Positions 50,413-59,668 of a DNA stretch of 64,000 bases are shown piece after piece (position 1 is the first letter of the stretch; each line of letters starts with the position of its first letter). The notes under the pieces are model-generated. The model did no database searches. It saw nothing but the letters and a program-made list of their open reading frames with translations, and had not been told where the DNA came from. Source of the DNA: Amycolatopsis sp. NBC_01480 (GTDB lineage: Bacteria; Actinomycetota; Actinomycetes; Mycobacteriales; Pseudonocardiaceae); contig NZ_CP109442.1 in NCBI RefSeq assembly GCF_036227205.1, positions 5,146,001-5,210,000 on the forward strand, written 5' to 3'. Made by a program: the position numbers and the translations under genes.

Positions 50413-50907
50413 ATGGCTGATTACGAGATCCGGCCGCCGCGCGGTGACGAGTTCGCCGCGCTGGGGGAGCTGACCGTCCAGGCCTACCGGTTCGGTGGCC
50501 TGCTCGTGGCGGACGTCGGTTACGAGGACGAGCTGCGCGACGTCTCCCGTCGCGCGGAGCACACCGAATTGCTGGCCGCGGTGGACGTTTCCGGGCAACC
50601 GCTCGGCTCCGTCGCGGTGGTGCGCCCGGGCACGAAGTACGCGGAGATCTCGCGGCCGGGTGAGCTGGAGTTCCGCATGCTGGCGGTCGCGAGCGCGGCG
50701 CAGGGCCGCGGAATCGGCGAGGCCCTGACGCGTGCGGTGCTGGGGCGCGGGCGTGAGCTGGGTGCGGGCCGGGTCGTGCTGTGCAGCCTCGACAGCATGC
50801 GGACCGCGCACCGGCTGTACGAGCGCATCGGCTTCCACCGGCTCCCGGAACGGGACTGGCAGCCGTTCCCGGACGTCACCCTGATCGCGTACGGCTACGA
50901 CCTCTAG
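50413..50907 (+). CDS. GNAT-family N-acetyltransferase
   Basis: 164 residues. The acyl-CoA loop AAQGRGIGEALTRA (about 97-110) and the LYERIGFHRLPERDW C terminus are clear. The acceptor is unknown. It follows ligA by 66 nt on the same strand and is preceded by GGGGACGGGG. Confidence 0.85.
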   Translation: MADYEIRPPRGDEFAALGELTVQAYRFGGLLVADVGYEDELRDVSRRAEHTELLAAVDVSGQPLGSVAVVRPGTKYAEISRPGELEFRMLAVASAAQGRGIGEALTRAVLGRGRELGAGRVVLCSLDSMRTAHRLYERIGFHRLPERDWQPFPDVTLIAYGYDL

Positions 50908-50929
50908 CGGGTTTTCGTCTCGTGCGGAC

Positions 50930-51170
50930 CGGTTGCCGTTCATTGGCGACAGCGCCGTTTCCTGCGTGGTGTCGGTGTTCCGGCAGATAGCCGAATCCCG
51001 CGTTCGTCAGCTGATGGCGATGCCGACGACCTGGGTTCGCCCTCCATCGGCGACGGTTGGCTGGCGCTCGTCGTCCAGAGGCGACGGCTGATCAGCGTTC
51101 GCCACATGGCGGCGAACGGCTGGCCGCTGTTGCCGTTTGGTGGCGACGGGCCGGTTGTCGTCGGGCGGGG
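50930..51170. repeat. Degenerate GGCGAC-word repeats in a convergent gap
   Basis: Between the acetyltransferase and ACT genes (270 nt) words such as GTTSCCGTTCATTGGCGACAGC and ATCGGCGACGGTTGGC recur about every 35-45 nt. They share the GGCGAC core with the 24-kb array. No gene or terminator is clear. Confidence 0.5.
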
Positions 51171-51177
51171 GAGCCTG

Positions 51178-51834
51178 TCAGCCGTCCAGGACGACGGCGA
51201 CGATGCCGGCGAAGTGGGCCAGGCGGGCGACCTCAGCGGCGCGGAAGTTCGGGCCACCCGGGCGGGCTACGAGCAGGGCCTTGCCGGGCTTGCCGAGCGG
51301 CGTGGCCGCCAGTTCGGTGCCGAGTTCCTTCCAGGTCTCCGGGATCCAGTCCTCTTCGCCGTCCAGCACGGTGGCGCGTTCCAGCGGCAGCCACGGCAGG
51401 TCGGTGAACGGGTTCTCCGGCGCGGCGCTCGACGAGGCTAGACGGCGGGTGCCCGACTCGGCGTGCTCGACGACCACGGCCCAGCCCGCGCGGATGATCT
51501 TCGGCACGCCCTCGGCCAGCAGGTCGAGGCCGGACTTGGGCTGGGCGGCGATCTCCTCGACCAGTTCGAGCTCGCGATGCGTGTCGAGGACTCCCGCGTA
51601 CGGGCGCACGGCGTCCACCTCGACGCCTTCGATGCTCTCGGCCGCCGTGATGAGCGCGTCCGGCAGACGCCCGGACGGCAGCTCCACCACGAGGTCGTCG
51701 ATGGCGACGCCGCCGCCGCGCTCCACGACGTCGACGCTGAGGATGTCGGCGCCGACCGTGCCGAGCGCGGTCGCGACGGCGCCGAGGGTGCCTGGTGAGT
51801 CCGGAAGCTGGACCCGGAGCAGGAACGACACCAC
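51178..51834 (-). CDS. ACT-domain protein (Rv3013-like)
   Basis: 218 residues. An N-terminal ACT domain (residues 3-75: LLRVQLPDSPGTLGAVATALG, V-G-A-D-I-L-S-V-D-V-V) is followed by a GNAT-like remnant region ending GGPNFRAAEVARLAHFAG. The ACT domain probably binds an amino acid. Position between ligA and gatC matches mycobacterial Rv3013. Start GTG, first of two adjacent GTGs. Confidence 0.78.
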   Translation of the reverse strand: MVSFLLRVQLPDSPGTLGAVATALGTVGADILSVDVVERGGGVAIDDLVVELPSGRLPDALITAAESIEGVEVDAVRPYAGVLDTHRELELVEEIAAQPKSGLDLLAEGVPKIIRAGWAVVVEHAESGTRRLASSSAAPENPFTDLPWLPLERATVLDGEEDWIPETWKELGTELAATPLGKPGKALLVARPGGPNFRAAEVARLAHFAGIVAVVLDG

Positions 51835-52064
51835 GCGCCCCTCTCGCCTCAGGCGTTCCAGCCTTGCCGTGGAACGCGCGTGCCGGCCGCCGATTGTGAC
51901 AGACCGGGCAGTGGATGTGGACCGCTGTCCGGCGAGCGGGACACCAGCGGGGCGCCCTCGCCCCGGGCCCGCCCGGCGATAACCCGGTCGAGCTCGCCGA
52001 CGCCGTCACCATAGACTTGCAGCTTCCGACCGCACCCGCACAGCACAACCCGGGAGTCACCCGC

Positions 52065-52364
52065 GTGCCCAACATTTCCCGAGACGAGGTCGCGCACCTC
52101 GCCAAGCTGGCCAGGCTGGCCGTGACCGACGACGAGCTGGACGTCTTCGCGGGCCAGCTCGACCAGATCCTGGACTCGGTGGCGAAGGTGAGCGAGGTCG
52201 CCGCGCAGGATGTCCCGCCGACTTCGCACGCCGTGCCGCTGACCAACGTCTTCCGTGACGACGTGGTCCAGCCCTGCCTCACGCAGCAGCAGGCGCTGGC
52301 CGGCGCGCCGGCCGCCGAGGAGGGCCGGTTCCGGGTGCCGCGGATTCTGGGAGAAGAGCAGTGA
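52065..52364 (+). CDS. gatC: Aspartyl/glutamyl-tRNA amidotransferase subunit C
   Basis: 99 residues. [20 protein letters not shown] and [10 protein letters not shown] are typical GatC. It stabilises the GatAB complex that converts Glu-tRNAGln to Gln-tRNAGln (and Asp-tRNAAsn). GTG 52065 is preceded by GGGAG; a TAGACT at 52012-52017 is a candidate -10 with about 40 nt leader. It starts the operon gatCAB. Confidence 0.94.
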   Translation: MPNISRDEVAHLAKLARLAVTDDELDVFAGQLDQILDSVAKVSEVAAQDVPPTSHAVPLTNVFRDDVVQPCLTQQQALAGAPAAEEGRFRVPRILGEEQ

Positions 52365-53878
52365 GCGAACTCGTCAAGCTGACCGCCGCCGAGCTGGCGG
52401 CGAAGATCCACGCGCGCGAGGTGTCCGCCGTCGAGGTCGCCCAGGCGCACCTGGACCGGATCGCCGAGGTGGACGAGCACGTCCACGCGTTCCTGCACGT
52501 CGACACCGAGGGCGCGCTGGGCGCGGCCAAGAACGTCGACGAGCAGCTGGCCGCCGGCGAGCAGCCCGCGTCGCCGCTGGCGGGCGTGCCGCTGGCGCTG
52601 AAGGACGTCCTCACCACGAAGGGCATCCCCACCACTGTCGGCTCGCGCACGCTCGAAGGCTGGCTGCCGCCGTACGACGCGACGGTCACGCGCAGGCTGC
52701 GCGAAGCCGGCGTCGTCATCCTCGGCAAGACGAACATGGACGAGTTCGCGATGGGCTCGTCCACGGAGAACTCGGCCTTCGGCCCGACGCACAACCCGTG
52801 GGACCACGCGCGCATCCCGGGCGGCTCCGGCGGCGGCTCGTCCGCGTCGATCGCCGCGTTCGAGGCCGCGCTGGCCATCGGCACCGACACCGGCGGCTCG
52901 ATCCGCCAGCCCGGCGCCGTCACCGGCACTGTCGGCGTGAAGCCGACGTACGGCGGCGTCTCGCGTTACGGCCTCGTCGCCTTCTCGTCGTCGCTCGACC
53001 AGGCCGGCCCGTGCGCGCGCACGGTGCTGGACGCCGCGCTGCTGCACGAGGTCATCGCCGGCTACGACCCGATGGACTCGACGTCCATCAACGCCCCGGT
53101 TCCGCCCGTCGTCGCGGCTGCGCGCGAGGGGGCCAACGGCGACCTGACGGGCGTCCGCGTCGGCGTGGTCAAGGAGTTCGGCGGCGACGGCTACCAGAGC
53201 GGCGTCCTGCGGTCGTTCCAGGCCGCGGTCGAGCAGCTGCGCGCGCTCGGCGCCGAGGTCGTCGAGGTTTCGTGTCCGCACTTCACCTACGCACTGCCCG
53301 CGTACTACCTGATCGCGCCCAGTGAGGCGTCGTCGAACCTGGCCCGGTTCGACGCCATGCGCTACGGCCTGCGCGTTGCCGACGACGGTTCGCACAGCGC
53401 CGAGGAGGTCATGTCGCTGACGCGCGAGAAGGGCTTCGGCGCCGAGGTCAAGCGCCGGATCATGCTGGGCACCTATGCGCTGTCGTCGGGTTACTACGAC
53501 GCCTACTACGGCTCCGCGCAGAAGGTCCGCACGCTCATCACGCAGGACTTCGCGGCCGCCTTCGAGCAGGTGGACGTGCTCGTCTCGCCGACCACGCCGA
53601 CCACGGCGTTCAAGATCGGCGAGCGCGTGGACGACCCGATGGCGATGTACCTCGCCGACCTGTGCACCATCCCGTCGAACCTCGCGGGCAACGCCGCCAT
53701 GAGCGTCCCGAGTGGACTGTCCGACGAGGACGGCCTGCCGGTCGGCCTGCAGATCATGGCCCCGGCGCTCGCCGACGACCGGCTTTACCGCGTCGGCGCC
53801 GCCTACGAGGCCGCACGCGACGCCGCCGCCGGCGGGTCGCTCGTGCACCAGGTCCCGGAGCTGGGAGGAACGAAGTGA
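52361..53878 (+). CDS. gatA: Glutamyl-tRNA(Gln) amidotransferase subunit A
   Basis: 505 residues. The amidase signature with catalytic Lys (LALKDVL), Ser ([10 protein letters not shown]) and [10 protein letters not shown] is complete. It releases ammonia from glutamine for transamidation. Its GTG overlaps the gatC stop by GTGA and its own stop overlaps the gatB GTG the same way, giving strict translational coupling. Confidence 0.96.
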   Translation: MSELVKLTAAELAAKIHAREVSAVEVAQAHLDRIAEVDEHVHAFLHVDTEGALGAAKNVDEQLAAGEQPASPLAGVPLALKDVLTTKGIPTTVGSRTLEGWLPPYDATVTRRLREAGVVILGKTNMDEFAMGSSTENSAFGPTHNPWDHARIPGGSGGGSSASIAAFEAALAIGTDTGGSIRQPGAVTGTVGVKPTYGGVSRYGLVAFSSSLDQAGPCARTVLDAALLHEVIAGYDPMDSTSINAPVPPVVAAAREGANGDLTGVRVGVVKEFGGDGYQSGVLRSFQAAVEQLRALGAEVVEVSCPHFTYALPAYYLIAPSEASSNLARFDAMRYGLRVADDGSHSAEEVMSLTREKGFGAEVKRRIMLGTYALSSGYYDAYYGSAQKVRTLITQDFAAAFEQVDVLVSPTTPTTAFKIGERVDDPMAMYLADLCTIPSNLAGNAAMSVPSGLSDEDGLPVGLQIMAPALADDRLYRVGAAYEAARDAAAGGSLVHQVPELGGTK

Positions 53879-55380
53879 CTGCCGTGGCCGAGTTGATGGA
53901 CTACGCCGACGTCGTCGAGCGGTTCGACCCGGTGCTCGGGCTCGAGGTCCACGTGGAGCTCAGCACGAACACGAAGATGTTCTGCGGCTGCGTCAACGAG
54001 TTCGGCGGCGAGCCGAACACGAAGACCTGCCCGACCTGCCTCGGCCTGCCCGGCTCGCTGCCGGTCGTGAACGGCAAGGGCGTGGAGAGCGCGATCCGCA
54101 TCGGCCTCGCGCTCAACTGCGAGATCGCCGAGTGGTGCCGGTTCGCCCGGAAGAACTACTTCTACCCGGACCAGCCGAAGAACTTCCAGACCTCCCAGTA
54201 CGACGAGCCGATCGCCTTCAACGGCTACCTCGACGTCACGCTGGACGACGGCGAGGTCGTGCGCGTGGAGATCGAGCGCGCGCACATGGAGGAGGACACC
54301 GGCAAGTCGCTGCACGTGGGTGGCGCGACCGGCCGGATCCACGGCGCGGACTATTCGCTGCTGGACTACAACCGCGCGGGCGTGCCGCTGATCGAGATCG
54401 TCACCAAGCCGATCGAGGGCACCGGCGCGCGGGCGCCCGAGGTCGCGCGGGCGTACGTCAGCGCGCTGCGGGACCTGCTGAGCGCGCTCGACGTGTCCGA
54501 CGTCCGGATGGACCAGGGCTCGCTCCGCTGCGACGCGAACGTGTCGCTGATGGCCAAGGACGCCACCGAGTTCGGCACGCGGACCGAGACGAAAAACGTC
54601 AACTCGCTGCGCAGCGTCGAGCGCGCGGTGCGGTACGAGATGACGCGCCAGGCGGCCATCCTCGCCGGCGGCGGCTCGATCCGGCAGGAGACGCGGCACT
54701 TCCAGGAGGCGGACGGCACCACGTCCGGCGGGCGCATCAAGGAGACCGCGGAGGACTACCGGTACTTCCCGGAGCCCGACCTGGTGCCGATCGCCCCGTC
54801 GCGCGAATGGGTCGAGCAGCTGCGCGCGACGCTGCCGGAGATGCCGTCCGAGCGGCGCAAGCGCATCCAGACCGAGTGGAGCCTGTCCGACGAGGCGCTG
54901 CGCGACCTGCTGAACGTGGGCGCCGTCGACCTCGTCGCGGCCACGGTCGAAGCCGGCGCGTCGCCGGACGAGGCCCGCGGCTGGTGGGTGAACACGCTCG
55001 CCCAGGAGGCCAACTCGCGTGAGGTGGAGCTGGCCGAACTGGCGATCACGCCGGCGCAGGTGGCCGAGGTCGTCGGGCTGGTGTCCTCCGGCGAGCTGAC
55101 GAACAAGCTCGCCAAGGAGGTCGTCCAGGGCGTCCTCGCGGGTGAGGGCTCGCCGCGTGAGGTCGTGGAGAAGCGTGGGCTGAAGGTCGTCTCCGACGAC
55201 TCCGCACTGCTCGTTGCCGTGGACGAGGCGCTGGCCGCGCAACCGGACATCGCGGAGAAGATCCGCGGCGGCAAGGTCGCGGCCGCGGGCGCGATCGTCG
55301 GCGCGGTCATGAAGGCGACCAAGGGCCAGGCCGACGCCAAGCGCGTCCGCGAGCTGATCATCGAGCGCGTCGGTTCCTGA
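53875..55380 (+). CDS. gatB: Aspartyl/glutamyl-tRNA amidotransferase subunit B
   Basis: 501 residues. [18 protein letters not shown], the zinc-type Cys pairs (FCGC, CPTC), EDTGKSLH and C-terminal YqeY-like domain are present. It performs the phosphorylation and transamidation step on misacylated tRNA. It starts within the last codons of gatA (GTGA overlap) and is followed directly by a membrane-protein gene (no gap). Confidence 0.96.
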   Translation: MTAVAELMDYADVVERFDPVLGLEVHVELSTNTKMFCGCVNEFGGEPNTKTCPTCLGLPGSLPVVNGKGVESAIRIGLALNCEIAEWCRFARKNYFYPDQPKNFQTSQYDEPIAFNGYLDVTLDDGEVVRVEIERAHMEEDTGKSLHVGGATGRIHGADYSLLDYNRAGVPLIEIVTKPIEGTGARAPEVARAYVSALRDLLSALDVSDVRMDQGSLRCDANVSLMAKDATEFGTRTETKNVNSLRSVERAVRYEMTRQAAILAGGGSIRQETRHFQEADGTTSGGRIKETAEDYRYFPEPDLVPIAPSREWVEQLRATLPEMPSERRKRIQTEWSLSDEALRDLLNVGAVDLVAATVEAGASPDEARGWWVNTLAQEANSREVELAELAITPAQVAEVVGLVSSGELTNKLAKEVVQGVLAGEGSPREVVEKRGLKVVSDDSALLVAVDEALAAQPDIAEKIRGGKVAAAGAIVGAVMKATKGQADAKRVRELIIERVGS

Positions 55381-55902
55381 GTGTCGTTCTCCGTCAAACG
55401 TGTCACCTGGCGCGAGTGGCTCGGTCTGGGGGCCGGGCTGCTCGCGTTGGGATCGCTCTTCTTGCCGTGGACGACGCTGACCGCGGACGCTGCCGCACCG
55501 GACGTGCGCGACGCCTTCGCGTCGCTTCCCCACGGCGACGTCGTGCGGTCGGCGTGGAACTCGGATTTCTTCTCGTGGTTTCCGCCGTTCGTGCTGCTGC
55601 TCGCGGGCGTGGCGGTGGTGCTCTTCGGGCAGGTGACGAAGGCGCGGACCAGCGGGCTGCCGCACCTGTGGCTCGTCGCAGGCCTCGGGACACTGCTGCT
55701 GATGATCATCGGCTGGACCACGCTCGCCTGGATCTTCGACAGCGACCAGCGCGCCTTCCTGCAGACGGCCGGTATCGCGATCAACGCCGGGATCGGGCGA
55801 TACCTCGGGATGCTCTTCGCGGTGGTCTCGGTGGTGACGGCTTTCCTGGACATCCGCGCTGCCCGCGCCGAAGCCCGAGCGCCGCGCCCTCGTCGTTCCT
55901 GA
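55381..55902 (+). CDS. Membrane protein downstream of gatB
   Basis: 173 residues with four hydrophobic segments (about 13-30, 66-85, 97-119, 132-153) and a short basic tail. GTG 55381 begins immediately after the gatB TGA, so it is cotranslated with the amidotransferase. No family function is recognised; small membrane proteins after gatB are common in Pseudonocardiales as far as I recall. Confidence 0.7.
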   Translation: MSFSVKRVTWREWLGLGAGLLALGSLFLPWTTLTADAAAPDVRDAFASLPHGDVVRSAWNSDFFSWFPPFVLLLAGVAVVLFGQVTKARTSGLPHLWLVAGLGTLLLMIIGWTTLAWIFDSDQRAFLQTAGIAINAGIGRYLGMLFAVVSVVTAFLDIRAARAEARAPRPRRS

Positions 55903-56140
55903 GCGGCGACGGTTCCGCGGTTCTTCGTCGGGGAGCCGTCGCCGATTGTTGTCGCCCTTGATCGGCGATGCTCGGACTTGCCGTTGGTCGGCGACGTCCG
56001 GGCCGCGGCCGATCGGTGAGGTCTGGAGAATCGTCGGCAGCTGGCAACAGCGCAGGTGCCCGGTCCCGTCGATCGTCGGGGCGGAGCTGCCGGCGTCAAG
56101 CGATCCGGCGCCTGACCAGGCAATCGCCGCTGACGGACGA
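55903..56140. repeat. Short degenerate repeat region
   Basis: This 240-nt convergent gap contains GGCGACGGTTCC, GTCGCCGATTG, GATCGGCGATG and GGTCGGCGACG words about 25-30 nt apart. It is too decayed for a reliable unit. Nothing else is seen. Confidence 0.4.
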
Positions 56141-56145
56141 CCAGC

Positions 56146-57354
56146 TCAGTCCTTGCCCTGCCCGCCGTTGGTCTGGCTGATGGTGATGAGCACCACGCGG
56201 TCGTCGCTGGAGACGGGTTTGCCGCCGTCCTTGTTGGCGGTGCCCGCGACGGCCACCTGGGGGTTGATCATGCCCATGCCGGCGAGGCGGCCGTACGTGG
56301 TGGGGGGCTTGCCCTTGCCGTCGAGGCTGATGGTGGGCTTGCCGGTGACGGCGCCGTCCGCGTTGACCGGCAGGTTCTGCAGGCCGCCGGAGGAGGCGAC
56401 GGCCAGGATGCCGTTCGCGTCGATGAAGTCCGCGCAGCCCGCGACGCCCGGCTTGTCGGGCCACGTCCACGCGGGCACCGTGAGCTGCTGGCCCGCCTGG
56501 ACGCGGTAGACGGCGTCCGCGCTGCCCGGCTGGTCGGTGACCCACAGGCGCTTGCCGTCAGCCGAACCGCAGATGCCTCCGGGGGAGTGGAGGCCGGAGG
56601 CGAACACCGCGGAGCCCGGCGCCGGGTTGTCCGCGGCGGGGTTGCCGGAGGTGTCGATCCGCAGGATCTTGCCCGCGAGCGACTTCGCGTCGGCGGCCGC
56701 GGACGGGTTGCCGGCGTCGCCGGTCGCGACGAGAAGCGCGCCATGGCCGTCGCTGGCCAACGCGCCGCGGTTGCCTGTCGCGCCCTTCGGGATGCCGGTG
56801 AGTACGGCCTTCGCTGGCTGGCCCTTCGCGAAGCGCACAACGCGGTTGTCCGTGGCCGTCGTGACGTACGCGAACACGAGCTGGTCCTCGACGTAACTGG
56901 GCGAAAGCGCCAGCCCGGTCAGACCGCCGTCGCCGGTGGCCTGGACGTCGAGCTGCTCGAACGTCGTCGCGTCGTGGCCGGCGGTGGCGAGCAGGACGCG
57001 GCCGGATTTCCGCTCGCCGGCGAGGGCGCTGGGCGTGGTGCCGTCGCCGGGCAGCCCGGCCACGGCCGCGACCGTGTCCAGGCAGGTGGCGATCACAGCC
57101 TTGTCGAAGTCCTTGCAGCCCTGCGGCGGCGGGACCGGCGTCGGCGACTGCTGGGACCCGCCCGGATTACTGGGGCCGGCACCGGAATCGCCGCCGGGGC
57201 CTTGGACCTGTGGGGGCGATTCGGGGCTGGGGACGGGCGCGGGGCTGAACGTCTGGCCCGCGGCGGTGTTGTCGAACCGGGCGCAGCCGGAAAGCAGGAG
57301 ACCGCCGCAGGCCAGCAGGGCCAGCGGCGAGGACCACCGGTACCGGGTACGCAC
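56146..57354 (-). CDS. LppZ-like lipoprotein, PQQ-type sugar dehydrogenase fold
   Basis: 402 residues. A lipobox L-S-G-C (Cys near residue 22) follows a basic and hydrophobic signal, then a Pro/Ser-rich linker and a six-bladed glucose/sorbosone dehydrogenase-like propeller (GGLTGLALSPSY; GLHSPGGIC; VASSGGLQNLPV). The M. tuberculosis LppZ is similar and neighbours DoxX. Redox activity is not assured. I take GTG 57354: TAGGCT is 8 nt upstream and the signal begins there. Confidence 0.82.
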   Translation of the reverse strand: MRTRYRWSSPLALLACGGLLLSGCARFDNTAAGQTFSPAPVPSPESPPQVQGPGGDSGAGPSNPGGSQQSPTPVPPPQGCKDFDKAVIATCLDTVAAVAGLPGDGTTPSALAGERKSGRVLLATAGHDATTFEQLDVQATGDGGLTGLALSPSYVEDQLVFAYVTTATDNRVVRFAKGQPAKAVLTGIPKGATGNRGALASDGHGALLVATGDAGNPSAAADAKSLAGKILRIDTSGNPAADNPAPGSAVFASGLHSPGGICGSADGKRLWVTDQPGSADAVYRVQAGQQLTVPAWTWPDKPGVAGCADFIDANGILAVASSGGLQNLPVNADGAVTGKPTISLDGKGKPPTTYGRLAGMGMINPQVAVAGTANKDGGKPVSSDDRVVLITISQTNGGQGKD

Positions 57355-57412
57355 GGTGACCCAGCCTAGGTGGCGCCGCGTGAGCCACGGGTAAGTGGTT
57401 ACCGTGGTGATC

Positions 57413-58321
57413 ATGACCGTAACCGTGCTGGTCCCCGATGACGAGGGCGTCGCCGCGCTCTCGGAGGTCCCGCTCGTGCAGGCCGTGCGCTACCAATGGG
57501 GCGATCCGGTACCGACGGAGGCCGCGAAGGCGGAGGTGCTCATCCCCGGCCGTCACCCCGCGGGCGACGAATTGTGGCGCGAACTGCCGAATCTCCGGCT
57601 GATCCAGCTGCTGACCGCGGGCGCCGACGACTGGATCGGCAAAGTCCCCGAAGGCGTTCTGCTCTCGACGTGCCGTGGCGCGCACGGCGGCAGCATGGCC
57701 GAATGGGTCGTCGCCGTGCTGCTGTCGATGTACCGGCAGCTGGATGTGTTCGCGGAGGCGCACCGGCAAACGCGCTGGACGCGCTTGTCGGCCGACACGT
57801 TGCAGGGCAAGCACGTGCTCATCGTCGGCGCCGGCGATCTCGGCCGGCAGCTGCGCCGGCGGCTCGAACCGTTCGACGCGCGCTGCACCATGGTCGGCAT
57901 GTCCGCGCGCGACGGGGTACACGGCGTCCAGGAACTGCCTGAACTGTTGCCGGCGCACGATGTCGTGGTGCTGATGGTCCCCCTCACGTCCCGCACGCGC
58001 GGCATGGTCGACGCCGAGTTCCTGGCCGCGATGCGGGACGGCGCGGTACTGGTCAACGCCGCGCGCGGCCCCGTCGTGGTCACCGACGCGCTGGTCGCCG
58101 AGCTGACTGCGGGACGCCTGCGCGCCGCACTCGACGTCACCGACCCCGAACCGCTGCCGCCGGGCCACCCCCTGTGGACGGCGCAGGGCCTGCTGCTGAC
58201 ACCCCACATCGGCGGGACGGTGAGCGGTGGCCGTAGCCGCTCGTACGCCGTCGCCGCGGCCGAGATCGCTCGGTATGCCGGGGGCGAGTTGCCGGACAAC
58301 CTGGTGCACGGGGAGTACTGA
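57413..58321 (+). CDS. D-2-hydroxyacid dehydrogenase (NAD-binding)
   Basis: 302 residues. Rossmann motif VGAGDLGRQL (about 137-146), catalytic Arg in NAARGPVV, Glu in TDPEPLP and His in TPHIGG form the family triad. It reduces 2-oxoacids to D-2-hydroxyacids or the reverse; the substrate is unknown and SerA is unlikely because no regulatory domain follows. TACCGT 7 nt before ATG 57413 predicts a leaderless mRNA. Confidence 0.87.
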   Translation: MTVTVLVPDDEGVAALSEVPLVQAVRYQWGDPVPTEAAKAEVLIPGRHPAGDELWRELPNLRLIQLLTAGADDWIGKVPEGVLLSTCRGAHGGSMAEWVVAVLLSMYRQLDVFAEAHRQTRWTRLSADTLQGKHVLIVGAGDLGRQLRRRLEPFDARCTMVGMSARDGVHGVQELPELLPAHDVVVLMVPLTSRTRGMVDAEFLAAMRDGAVLVNAARGPVVVTDALVAELTAGRLRAALDVTDPEPLPPGHPLWTAQGLLLTPHIGGTVSGGRSRSYAVAAAEIARYAGGELPDNLVHGEY

Positions 58322-58336
58322 CTTCGCCGTTGACCT

Positions 58337-58480
58337 CGGGATGAGGTGAGGGGAGACGCTGGACTCCGCGACGAGACCGGGCGAACGCTGGACTTCGCGA
58401 CGATGTCCCGGGCGAACGCTGGACTTCGCGATGAGGTCAGGGGAGACCCCACACCTTGCGATGAGGTCAGGAGAGAGGCG
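58337..58480. repeat. About 33-bp degenerate repeats with GATGAGGTCAGGGGAGACGC-type unit
   Basis: Five partial units of GATGAGGT(C)AGGGGAGAC and GCTGGACTTCGCGAC alternate between 58337 and 58480, directly after the dehydrogenase stop. No gene is seen. Confidence 0.65.
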
Positions 58481-58499
58481 AGCCAGTCCAGCGCCCGCA

Positions 58500-58990
58500 C
58501 CTGTTGGTCCGGTGCCCGCTCAGCGTGGGCCGGTTCCGGGAGCGGTGTGGGCCGGTTCTGGCGAAAGGGCCTAACCGGTCCGGTGCTCGCGGCGTGGGGC
58601 CGGTGCCCGCGAGCTGCGGGCCGGTACGCGCGGGCGATGTGGACCGGTGCGCGTGCGTCTGGCCCGGTTCCGGCTACAGGCGTGGGCTGGTTCCTGGAAG
58701 GAGCGAATCGGTCCGGTGCCTGGGGCGTGGATCCAGCGCGGGCGTGGTGAGTCGGGTGCCCCGTGCGGTGCGGGCCGCCTCCGGGCATCGGTGTGGGCCG
58801 GTTCCGGCGAAAGGGCCGAGCCGGTCTGGTGCCTGCGGCGTGGAACCTGCGCCCGACCGCTGTGGGTCCTGCGCCCGTGAGCTGTGGAGCCCAGCGTGGG
58901 CGCTCTGGCTCGGTGCCTGCGCGACGTCGACCGGTTCCGGGCAGCGGTGTGGGCCGGTTCCGACGAAAGGGGCCCTGACCTCGGCGTGCT
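58500..58990. repeat. Degenerate array with GTGTGGGCCGGTTCCGG marker
   Basis: The marker GGTGTGGGCCGGTTCYGG-CGAAAGGGCC occurs near 58541, 58792 and 58944, with the related GGTGCCTGCGGCGTGG word between. Whether the true unit is about 150-250 bp or a smaller one that has decayed is unclear. It fills the tandem gap before the DoxX gene. Confidence 0.65.
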
Positions 58991-59028
58991 CGCTCGCGGC
59001 GGGGCGCGTCATCGCCTAGCCTTCGCGC

Positions 59029-59604
59029 GTGACCAGTCAAGGGGATGACTACCAGACCAGTCTGCTGTCCGGCGTGGAGGATTCCAGCGGCGACGCCACC
59101 GACGAGCCGCGCCAGGCCGGGCTTGGCCTGGGCCTGCTGGTCCTGAGGCTCGGGCTGGGCGTGATCATGGGCGCGCACGGGCTGCAGCACCTGTTCGGCG
59201 CGTTCGGCGGGCCCGGGGTCGGCGGCTTCGCGCACGTGCTGGAGATGTTCGGCTACCACAAACAGACCACGCTGCTTTCGTGGATCACCGGGGTCACCGA
59301 GGTGGCGGGCGGGGCGCTGGTGCTCGTCGGCCTGTTCACGCCGCTCGCGGCCGCCGGGCTGCTCGGCGTGGCGGCCAACGTGGTCTACGCGAAGTTCCAC
59401 GGCGGCTTCTTCGTGGGCGACGGCAAGGGGTTCGAGTTCGAGCTGCTGCTCGGCCTCGTCGCGCTGGCGCTGGTCTTCACCGGCGCCGGCCGAATCTCGT
59501 TGGAGCGGAACACTCCGTGGCGGAAACGGCCGTTGCCACTGGGGCTCGTTTCGCTGCTTCTCGCCGCGGCGGCGTCCGTCGTGGTCATCGTCCTGACTCG
59601 CTGA
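59029..59604 (+). CDS. DoxX-family membrane protein
   Basis: 191 residues with four membrane segments and the DoxX pattern GLLVLRLGLGVIMGAHGLQHL, GVTEVAGGALVLVG. Mycobacterial DoxX acts with SodA and SseA in redox homeostasis; no partner gene is adjacent. Start GTG 59029, TAGCCT 6 nt upstream (leaderless). Confidence 0.88.
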   Translation: MTSQGDDYQTSLLSGVEDSSGDATDEPRQAGLGLGLLVLRLGLGVIMGAHGLQHLFGAFGGPGVGGFAHVLEMFGYHKQTTLLSWITGVTEVAGGALVLVGLFTPLAAAGLLGVAANVVYAKFHGGFFVGDGKGFEFELLLGLVALALVFTGAGRISLERNTPWRKRPLPLGLVSLLLAAAASVVVIVLTR

Positions 59605-59611
59605 AGACGAA

Positions 59612-59651
59612 CGAAAGGGCCGTTCACCACGGGTGGCGAACGGCCCTTTCG
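59612..59651. terminator. Bidirectional terminator between doxX and ilvD
   Basis: CGAAAGGGCCGTTC (59612-59625) pairs with GAACGGCCCTTTCG (59638-59651) over 14 bp, with an inner CCA/TGG stem in the 12-nt loop. The ends carry AAA/TTT, so it can work for both convergent genes. Confidence 0.8.
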
Positions 59652-59668
59652 CGGCAAACGCGCTCAGG